Part shown: positions 58,988-64,000 of the stretch, one piece after another
Position numbering within the stretch: position 1 is the stretch's first letter
How the letters are laid out: every line of letters begins with the position of its first letter
Assembly: GCF_030818955.1 (NCBI RefSeq)
Contig: NZ_JAUTBF010000001.1
Location: 1,116,001 to 1,180,000, forward strand
Direction of reading: 5' to 3'
DNA: 64,000 nucleotides
Origin: Microbacterium trichothecenolyticum
Lineage (GTDB): Bacteria > Actinomycetota > Actinomycetes > Actinomycetales > Microbacteriaceae
The notes under the pieces: model-generated
Seen by the model: the letters and a program-made list of their open reading frames with translations, nothing else
Databases searched by the model: none
Told to the model about the DNA's origin: nothing
Program-made: the position numbers and the translations under genes

Positions 58988-59581
58988 CTACCGCTCGAAC
59001 GGCGTCACAGCCCCCAGCACCACGGTCTCGCCGTCGTGGCCGTTGGCCCACCAGTGCGGGGCCGAGCAGCCGTAGGTGACGGTGTCGCCGGCGTGCAGCT
59101 CGACGCGGCGGTCCGACTGGCAGACGACGAGGACGCCGGACTCGACCGTCACCGTCTCGGTGCCGATGTGGCGGAACGGGCTCGCCTCGTTCGTGAATCC
59201 GGGCGGCAGGGTCGAGCGGATCAGCTGCAGCATCGACTCCCCGCGCGGGGTGAGCAGCTCCCGCTCCGCGCGCTGGTGCGGCGGCGCGTCGGCGGCGACC
59301 GGCATGACGTGCCGCTTCGCGCGCGTGACGACCGCGAGCGGCACGGCGGGCTCGTCGAGCAACTGCGTGACCGGGATGCCGAGGGCCCCGGCGAGGCGCT
59401 GGAGGGACTGCAGCGAGGGGTTGCCGAGCCCGCGCTCGAGCTGGCTGACGAGGCCGAAGCTCACGCCGGCCTTCTCCGACAGCGCCTGCACGCTCAGGCC
59501 CAGGCGTTTGCGGGCCTCGCGCACCGCGGCCCCGAGGGTCTCGACCGTGCGCTGCTCGTCGGCATCCGTAGCTCGTGTCAT
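58988..59581 (-). CDS. XRE-family regulator with C-terminal cupin domain
   Basis: A 197-residue regulator of the HTH-cupin (PuuR-like) type. The helix-turn-helix is at about 17-70 (LGLSVQALSEKAGVSFGLVSQLERG) and a one-barrel cupin follows, with the small-molecule site region FRHIGTETVTVESG and HAGDTVTYGCSAPHWW. Such proteins often control polyamine or amino-acid catabolism genes. It reads in the same direction as the ABC operon upstream, 148 nt after it, and lies 900 nt from the APC permease gene; either could be its target. A TACGCT box lies nine bases before the ATG. Confidence 0.9.
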   Translation of the reverse strand: MTRATDADEQRTVETLGAAVREARKRLGLSVQALSEKAGVSFGLVSQLERGLGNPSLQSLQRLAGALGIPVTQLLDEPAVPLAVVTRAKRHVMPVAADAPPHQRAERELLTPRGESMLQLIRSTLPPGFTNEASPFRHIGTETVTVESGVLVVCQSDRRVELHAGDTVTYGCSAPHWWANGHDGETVVLGAVTPFER

Positions 59582-59590
59582 GACGGTGTC

Positions 59591-59596
59591 AGCGTA
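59591..59596 (-). promoter_or_regulatory. -10 box of the XRE-cupin gene
   Basis: TACGCT on the minus strand ends nine bases before the ATG at 59581, leaving a leader of at most a few bases. Confidence 0.5.
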
Positions 59597-59664
59597 TCGA
59601 GATCCGGCGTGCGCCCGCGGCAGCCCGCCCGGCCGATCCCGCGCCTTACGCGCCCCGCCCCATC

Positions 59665-59725
59665 GCTGACTTGCGTCATATGCACGCCACGGGAGGCGAC
59701 CGACGGACATATGCCCGCAGTCAGC
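59665..59725. repeat. Inverted repeat with CATATG ends upstream of the XRE-cupin gene
   Basis: GCTGACTTGCGTCATATG (59665-59682) and the reverse complement of GCTGACTGCGGGCATATG (59708-59725) match at 14 of 18 positions, 25 nt apart. It lies between the ABC operon stop and the XRE-cupin gene. A small CCCGC-TGACT-GCGGG hairpin is embedded in the right arm and might end the ABC transcript. An operator for the cupin regulator is the other reading. Confidence 0.55.
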
Positions 59726-59729
59726 GGGA

Positions 59730-61355
59730 TCACGCCCGCACCCGCGGGCCGTCAGGCGGCACGGCGGCCAGCAGCGCGCGGGTGTACTCCTCGCGGGGGT
59801 GCGCGAAGAGTTCCGCCGCCGGAGCCGCCTCGACGACCTTCCCGCCGCGCAGCACGACGACGTCGTGGCTCATCTGCTGCACGATCGCGAGATCGTGGGC
59901 GATGAAGAGGTACGTCAGGCCCTGCTCGACCTGCAGCCGACGCAGCAGCGCGAGCACGCGCGCCTGCACCGAGACGTCGAGGGATGCCGTGGCCTCATCC
60001 AGGATGACCAGCTCGGGCTCGAGCGCGAGCGCGCGGGCGATCGACACGCGCTGCCGCTGCCCGCCCGACAGCTCGTGCGGGTAGCGCTCGGCGAAGGCCG
60101 GGTCGAGGTCGACGAGCTCCAGCAGCTCTCGCACCCGCGCGGCCCGCGACGCCGCCGTGGAGCCACCGAGCCGGTGCACGCGCAGCGGCTCGGCGATCGC
60201 GTCGGCCACGGTGCGGCGCGGGTCGATCGAGGCGAACGGGTCCTGGAACACCATGGCGATGCGCCGTCGGTCGCGGCGCTTGGCGCGGAGCGCGTCGCGG
60301 ACGCCGGCGCCCTCGGCATCCGCCAGCGTCGCCGTCCCCGCGTGCGGGGCGACGAGCCCGGTGAGGGCGTTCGCGATCGTCGACTTGCCCGAGCCGGACT
60401 CCCCCACCAGCGCGAGGGTCGTGCCGCGGCGGACCGTGAACGACACGTCGTCGACGGCGTGCACGGTGCGGCGGCCCGCGGGCGTCTGCACCGCGAAGCG
60501 CACGTCCAGGCCCGTGACCTCGAGCAGGGGCGCGGCGGTGGGCTCGGGCGCGGGCCCGGCACCGGCGACCACGCGCGGACGCGCCGCGAGCAGCTCCTTC
60601 GTGTAGGCGTGCTGAGGGTCGGCGTACACGTCGGCGAGGGACCGCTGCTCGACGGCCTCCCCGTGGCGCAGCACGAGCACGTCGTCGGCGACCTGGCCGA
60701 TGACGCCGAGGTCGTGGCTGATCCAGACGACGGCGGTGCCGCGATCGTGCTGCAGCTGCTGCACGAGGTCGATGATCTGCGCCTGGGTCGTGACATCCAG
60801 CGCGGTGGTCGGCTCGTCGGCGACGAGGAGCGCCGGGTCGCACGCGAGGGCGATGGCGATCATCACGCGCTGGCGCTGACCGCCCGAGAACTGGTGCGGG
60901 TAGGCGTCGACGCGCGTCGCCGGATCCGGGATGCCGACGGCCTCCAGCAGCGCGGTCGCCCGGGTGTGCGCGGCCCGGCGCGACAGGCCCCGGTGGGTCT
61001 CGAGCGATTCGGCGATCTGCCGCCCGATCGTGAGGTACGGATTCAGCGAGGTCGAGGGGTCCTGGAACACGAAGCCGATGCCGTCGCCGTGCACCGAACG
61101 CAGCGTGCGGTCGGACGCTCCGACGAGCTCGACGGGAGCGGCGTCCGGGGTCGTCCGCAGCACACTGGACCCGGCGACCCGGCGGCCCGGGGCGTCGATG
61201 AGCCCGGTCGCGGCGAGTACCGTGAGCGATTTGCCCGAGCCGGACTCGCCGACGATGCCGAGGGTCTGCCCCCGGTCGACGGCGAAGTCCAGCCCGTGCA
61301 CGATCGGGGTCTCGCCGATCGCGACGCGGAGCTCGCGCACCTGGAGAACGGTCAT
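59730..61355 (-). CDS. Dipeptide/oligopeptide-type ABC transporter, fused double ATP-binding protein (DppD-DppF)
   Basis: A 541-residue protein with two complete ABC ATPase domains. The first has Walker A GESGSGKS (about 38-45), signature [10 protein letters not shown] and Walker [13 protein letters not shown]. The second, from about residue 275, has [18 protein letters not shown] and [12 protein letters not shown]. In most systems these are separate DppD and DppF proteins; here they are fused. The ATG 61355 has AGGAG nine bases upstream. It powers the two permeases encoded upstream. Its first 49 nt are duplicated 71 nt upstream (see the mini-ORF). Confidence 0.95.
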   Translation of the reverse strand: MTVLQVRELRVAIGETPIVHGLDFAVDRGQTLGIVGESGSGKSLTVLAATGLIDAPGRRVAGSSVLRTTPDAAPVELVGASDRTLRSVHGDGIGFVFQDPSTSLNPYLTIGRQIAESLETHRGLSRRAAHTRATALLEAVGIPDPATRVDAYPHQFSGGQRQRVMIAIALACDPALLVADEPTTALDVTTQAQIIDLVQQLQHDRGTAVVWISHDLGVIGQVADDVLVLRHGEAVEQRSLADVYADPQHAYTKELLAARPRVVAGAGPAPEPTAAPLLEVTGLDVRFAVQTPAGRRTVHAVDDVSFTVRRGTTLALVGESGSGKSTIANALTGLVAPHAGTATLADAEGAGVRDALRAKRRDRRRIAMVFQDPFASIDPRRTVADAIAEPLRVHRLGGSTAASRAARVRELLELVDLDPAFAERYPHELSGGQRQRVSIARALALEPELVILDEATASLDVSVQARVLALLRRLQVEQGLTYLFIAHDLAIVQQMSHDVVVLRGGKVVEAAPAAELFAHPREEYTRALLAAVPPDGPRVRA

Positions 61356-61426
61356 CGCAGGCTCTCCTGAATGGCGTGGGTCTCGCCGATCGCGACGCGG
61401 AGCTCGCGCACCTCGAGAACGTTCAT
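61307..61426 (-). repeat. 49-bp tandem duplication of the 5' end of the ABC ATPase gene
   Basis: 61307-61355 (start of the ATPase gene) and 61378-61426 match at 47 of 49 positions, with a 71-nt offset. The upstream copy includes the start codon, about 16 codons, and keeps its own purine-rich site. Both copies read in the minus direction. Confidence 0.95.
61352..61426 (-). CDS. 24-codon mini-ORF made by the duplicated 5' end of the ATPase gene
   Basis: The duplicated segment opens with ATG (61426), which overlaps the permease stop as ATGA, encodes [16 protein letters not shown] and then eight new residues, and stops at a TGA that overlaps the real ATPase start, again as ATGA. GGGAGGG precedes it. 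It probably has no independent function but may be translated and pass ribosomes on to the ATPase gene. It could also be the relic of a deleted paralogous ATPase gene. Confidence 0.5.
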   Translation of the reverse strand: MNVLEVRELRVAIGETHAIQESLR

Positions 61427-62388
61427 GACTGTCCCTCCCGGCTGATCGTGTCGCGCCGCGTGAGCAGCCCGCGCTCACGCCGCCGCTGCCCCTGCCGGGC
61501 CTCGATGATCGTGCGCTGGCGTGGATCGAGGCCGTCGCGCAGGCCGTCGCCGAAGAGGTTGAAGGCCAGGGCGGTGACGAAGATCGCCGCCCCCGGGAAG
61601 ACGCTCATCCACCAGGCCTGCGCGAGGAAGCCCTGCGCGGTGAACAGCATGCCGCCCCACGACGGCGCGGGTGGCTGGATGCCGAGACCGAGGAACGACA
61701 GCGCCGCCTCGGACAGGATCGCGAAGGCCAGCGACAGCGAGGTCTGCACGACGATCGGGCCGCCGATGTTCGGCAGCACGTGCCGCACGAGAATGGATGC
61801 CGGGGGCGTGCCCATCGTGCGCGAGACCTGCACGAACGGCGAGGTGCGCAGCGACAGCGTGCTGGCGCGCGCCACGCGGGCGAAGATCGGGGTGTAGACG
61901 ACACCGATCGCGATGATCGTCGTGAGCATGCCCGGCTGGAAGATCGCGATGATCGCCAGGGCCAGCAGCAGCACGGGGAAGGCGAACATCACGTCGACCA
62001 CGCGCATGAGCACCGCGTCGACCCAGCCGCCGGCGTAGCCCGCGACGACGCCGACCGCGAGTCCGAGCACGAGGGCGATCGCGACCGCGGTGACCGCGAT
62101 CGTGAGCGAGGTGGATCCGGCCAGCAGCACGCGGGAGAACACGTCGCGGCCCAGCTCGTCGGTGCCGAACCAGTGCGCGGGGCTCGGCGGGGTGAGAGCG
62201 TTCGCGACGTCGATCTGGTTGACGCCATACGGGGCGATCCACGGCGCCGACACCGCCGCGAGGACGACGACGACGAGCACGACGGCCGCGGCCACGGTCA
62301 GCGGGTTCGCCAGCAGCAGGCGCCAGGACTTCACGCGCCCGGGCGCGGGGGCGGGCGCGGGACTGACGGAGGGTTCGGTGATACTCAT
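61423..62388 (-). CDS. ABC transporter permease (DppC type)
   Basis: A 321-residue membrane permease. The N-terminal region contains the OppC/DppC signature AHWFGTDELGRDVFSRVL (about 72-89), followed by about six membrane segments and the EAALSFLGLGIQPP coupling loop (about 222-235). It pairs with the DppB-type permease. The ATG at 62388 overlaps the DppB stop (ATGA); the in-frame extension before it is a shadow. The C-terminal tail is basic. Confidence 0.94.
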   Translation of the reverse strand: MSITEPSVSPAPAPAPGRVKSWRLLLANPLTVAAAVVLVVVVLAAVSAPWIAPYGVNQIDVANALTPPSPAHWFGTDELGRDVFSRVLLAGSTSLTIAVTAVAIALVLGLAVGVVAGYAGGWVDAVLMRVVDVMFAFPVLLLALAIIAIFQPGMLTTIIAIGVVYTPIFARVARASTLSLRTSPFVQVSRTMGTPPASILVRHVLPNIGGPIVVQTSLSLAFAILSEAALSFLGLGIQPPAPSWGGMLFTAQGFLAQAWWMSVFPGAAIFVTALAFNLFGDGLRDGLDPRQRTIIEARQGQRRRERGLLTRRDTISREGQS

Positions 62389-63350
62389 GCGGCACGGATC
62401 CTCGGGTCGACGACGGCGTAGAGCACGTCCACGATCAGGTTGACGACGATGAACATCACGGCCACCAGCAGCACGGCCCCCTGGATGAGCGGGTAGTCGC
62501 GCGCGGCGACCGCGTCGTAGACGAGTCGGCCCAGGCCCGGCCAGGCGAAGACGACCTCGACGACGATCACGCCGCCGAGGATCGTGGCGAGCTGGATGCC
62601 GGCGATGGTCAGCACGGGAACGAGCGCGCCGCGCACGATGTGGCGCGAGACGACGACACGGCGGGGCAGGCCCTTCGACACGGCGGTGCGGATGTATCCG
62701 GCGGAGGCGACGTCGATGACGGCCGCACGGATGTACCGCGTCATGATGGCGCCCGCGACCAGGCCCACGGTGAGCCCGGGGAGCGTCACCTGTCGGAGCC
62801 ACCCGGCGGGGTCGTCGGCGAAGGCGACGTACCCGCTCGCCGGGAGCAGCCCCAGGGTGACCGAGAACAGCGAGATCAGCAGCAGCCCGAGCCAGAAGTC
62901 GGGCACCGAGACGCCGAACTGGCTGGTGAGGCGCACGATCACGTCACTCACGCGTCCCTCGCGCAGTGCGGAGTACACCCCGGCCGGGACGGAGATGAGC
63001 AGGGCGATGATCAGACCGACCAGCGCGAGCGAGATGGTGGCGGGCAGGCGCTGCAGCAGCGTGGTGGTGACGGGCTGCCCGTTGCGGAAGCTCACCCCGA
63101 GGTCGCCGGTCACCGCGTGAGCGATGTAGGAGAAGAACTGCTCGGGCAGGGAGCGGTCGAGACCGGATGCCGCGCGCAGGGCGTCGTAGGCCTCCGGCGT
63201 ATACCGGGTGCCGAGGGCCAGGCGCACCGGGTCGCCCGGCACGAGGTGCACGAGGGCGAACACGACGATCAGCACGCCGAGCAGCACGACGGCCGACGAC
63301 AGCAGCCTCGCGCCGAGGAAGCGCACGAGCTGCGCGGGGGCGATCCTCAT
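62385..63350 (-). CDS. ABC transporter permease (DppB type)
   Basis: A 321-residue membrane permease of the DppB/OppB type. One N-terminal membrane helix (about 15-36) with VFALVHLVPGDPVRLALG is followed by an outer loop with GDLGVSFRNGQPV and about five further helices with the coupling region YIRTAVSKGLPRRVVVSRH. It forms a dimer with the DppC-type protein. A GC-rich hairpin (63409-63441) lies between the binding-protein gene and this one. Confidence 0.94.
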   Translation of the reverse strand: MRIAPAQLVRFLGARLLSSAVVLLGVLIVVFALVHLVPGDPVRLALGTRYTPEAYDALRAASGLDRSLPEQFFSYIAHAVTGDLGVSFRNGQPVTTTLLQRLPATISLALVGLIIALLISVPAGVYSALREGRVSDVIVRLTSQFGVSVPDFWLGLLLISLFSVTLGLLPASGYVAFADDPAGWLRQVTLPGLTVGLVAGAIMTRYIRAAVIDVASAGYIRTAVSKGLPRRVVVSRHIVRGALVPVLTIAGIQLATILGGVIVVEVVFAWPGLGRLVYDAVAARDYPLIQGAVLLVAVMFIVVNLIVDVLYAVVDPRIRAA

Positions 63351-63408
63351 GGAATCAGTCTCCTTGTGAGAACGGACGAGACGAACGGACCCGGTGGATC
63401 GGGCACGA

Positions 63409-63441
63409 CCGCGGGGGCACCGGCATCCGGCACCCCCGCGG
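63409..63441 (-). terminator. Hairpin between binding-protein and permease genes
   Basis: CCGCGGGGG and CCCCCGCGG form a perfect 9-bp stem with an inner GGTGCC/GGCACC-type extension, 6 nt after the binding-protein stop. Such hairpins often protect or partly terminate the binding-protein mRNA so that it is made in excess. Confidence 0.6.
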
Positions 63442-63447
63442 CGGGGA

Positions 63448-64000
63448 TCACTCGCTCAGCGAAGCGTCCTTGAAGCGGATGGCACGATCCGCGCGGGCCT
63501 CGTACCCCTGCACCTTCGGCGACCAGACCTGCAGCACCGACGGGTTGTAGAGGTAGATGTAGCTGGCCTTGTCGGCGATGATCGTCGCGGCCTGCGCGTA
63601 GAGGTCCTTGCGCGCGTCCTTGTCGGTCTCGACCCGGCCCGCATCCAGCAGCTTGTCGACCTCGGCGTCCGAGAACTTCTGCGCGTTGCTGGCGCCACCG
63701 GTGTGGTGCTGCGCGTAGTAGAAGTCGTCGGGGTCGATGTTGCCGAGCCAGCCCATCATGAGCATGTCGAAGTTGCCGGAGTTCTGCTCGTCGAGCCACG
63801 TCGAGAAGTCGGGCTGGCGGATCGACACCTGGATGCCGAGGGGCTCGAGGTTCGCGGCGATGATCTGCGCGGCCGTGACGGTCTCGGGGTAGTCGCTCGT
63901 GGCGAGCAGGTCGAGCGTGCCACCGGTGAAGCCGGCCTCGGCCATCAGCTGCTTGGCCTTGTCGAGGTCGGTGGAGTAGCCGTCGTACGCGGTGTACCAG
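63448..64000 (-). CDS. ABC transporter substrate-binding protein, family 5, C-terminal part only (window edge)
   Basis: About 184 C-terminal residues of a family 5 extracellular solute-binding protein (dipeptide, oligopeptide or nickel type). I can read WYTAYDGYSTDLDKAKQLM at the edge, then PETVTAAQIIAANLEPLGI, the DFYYAQHHTGGASNAQKFSDAEVDKLL region (in parts) and the terminal IYLYNPSVLQVWSPKVQGYE. The signal peptide and binding-pocket half lie beyond the window. It is the first gene of the operon with DppB, DppC and the fused ATPase. Confidence 0.93.
   Translation of the reverse strand, partial: WYTAYDGYSTDLDKAKQLMAEAGFTGGTLDLLATSDYPETVTAAQIIAANLEPLGIQVSIRQPDFSTWLDEQNSGNFDMLMMGWLGNIDPDDFYYAQHHTGGASNAQKFSDAEVDKLLDAGRVETDKDARKDLYAQAATIIADKASYIYLYNPSVLQVWSPKVQGYEARADRAIRFKDASLSE

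Noticed and set aside
1-64000. tRNA, rRNA and known riboswitch genes
   Set aside because: Reading both strands gave no cloverleaf with a T-arm consensus, no rRNA stretch and no recognisable riboswitch core.

Overview
The window is a very GC-rich (roughly 70%) actinobacterial chromosome segment. Gene content and order point to Microbacteriaceae, most likely Microbacterium: a complete-looking division and cell-wall (dcw) cluster, a Rv2175c-kinase-aroG-plsC-fadD15 block that keeps mycobacterial gene order, many leaderless genes with a TANNNT box six bases before the start codon, and extensive 4-nt ATGA/GTGA start-stop overlaps. The genus is an inference; no rRNA or tRNA gene is visible.

Left part (1-24.5 kb, all minus strand). 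Read in the direction of transcription the dcw cluster runs mraZ, rsmH, an ftsL-like gene, ftsI, murF, mraY, murD, ftsW, murG, then murC and ftsQ (cut by the window edge). Two things are unusual. No murE lies between ftsI and murF. Between murG and murC sits an 11.4 kb, eleven-gene catabolic and transport operon: a polar amino-acid ABC transporter (ATPase, two permeases, lipoprotein) followed by a full hydroxyproline route (4-hydroxyproline epimerase with a frameshift, pyrroline-hydroxycarboxylate deaminase, ornithine-cyclodeaminase-like reductase, GntR regulator, three-subunit D-hydroxyproline dehydrogenase, 2-oxoglutarate semialdehyde dehydrogenase). Most of its genes overlap by 4 nt.

Middle part (24.8-46.8 kb). 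A DUF3040 membrane protein, a polyprenyl diphosphate synthase, an Rv2175c-like DNA-binding protein, a secreted LysM/lysozyme-like protein and a PASTA Ser/Thr kinase are followed by class II DAHP synthase, PlsC, ROK glucokinase and a FadD15-type acyl-CoA ligase. Then come peptide deformylase, a large EspI-like ParA ATPase with an acidic His-rich N-terminus, pyruvate carboxylase, a second ParA, two MerR regulators (one FtsR-like), a GarA-like FHA protein, a CopC-domain protein and lipoamide dehydrogenase. Several of these concern the 2-oxoglutarate/pyruvate node (GarA, Lpd, pyruvate carboxylase).

Right part (47-64 kb). Mostly small housekeeping or accessory genes: CYTH protein, a 75-aa unknown, a glutamine amidotransferase, NAD(P)HX epimerase, a YihY-type membrane protein, prepilin peptidase, DUF1905, DUF2809, a Mug-type DNA glycosylase, an alpha/beta hydrolase, and a secreted CBM2 protein that looks like a GH5 cellulase with its catalytic domain lost. 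Then an Lrp regulator, class III aminotransferase and APC permease suggest amine catabolism, followed by an unknown 173-aa protein, an XRE-cupin regulator and a dipeptide/nickel-type ABC operon running off the right edge. That ABC operon carries a 49-bp duplication that makes a 24-codon mini-ORF. Several intergenic regions hold tandem or palindromic repeats.
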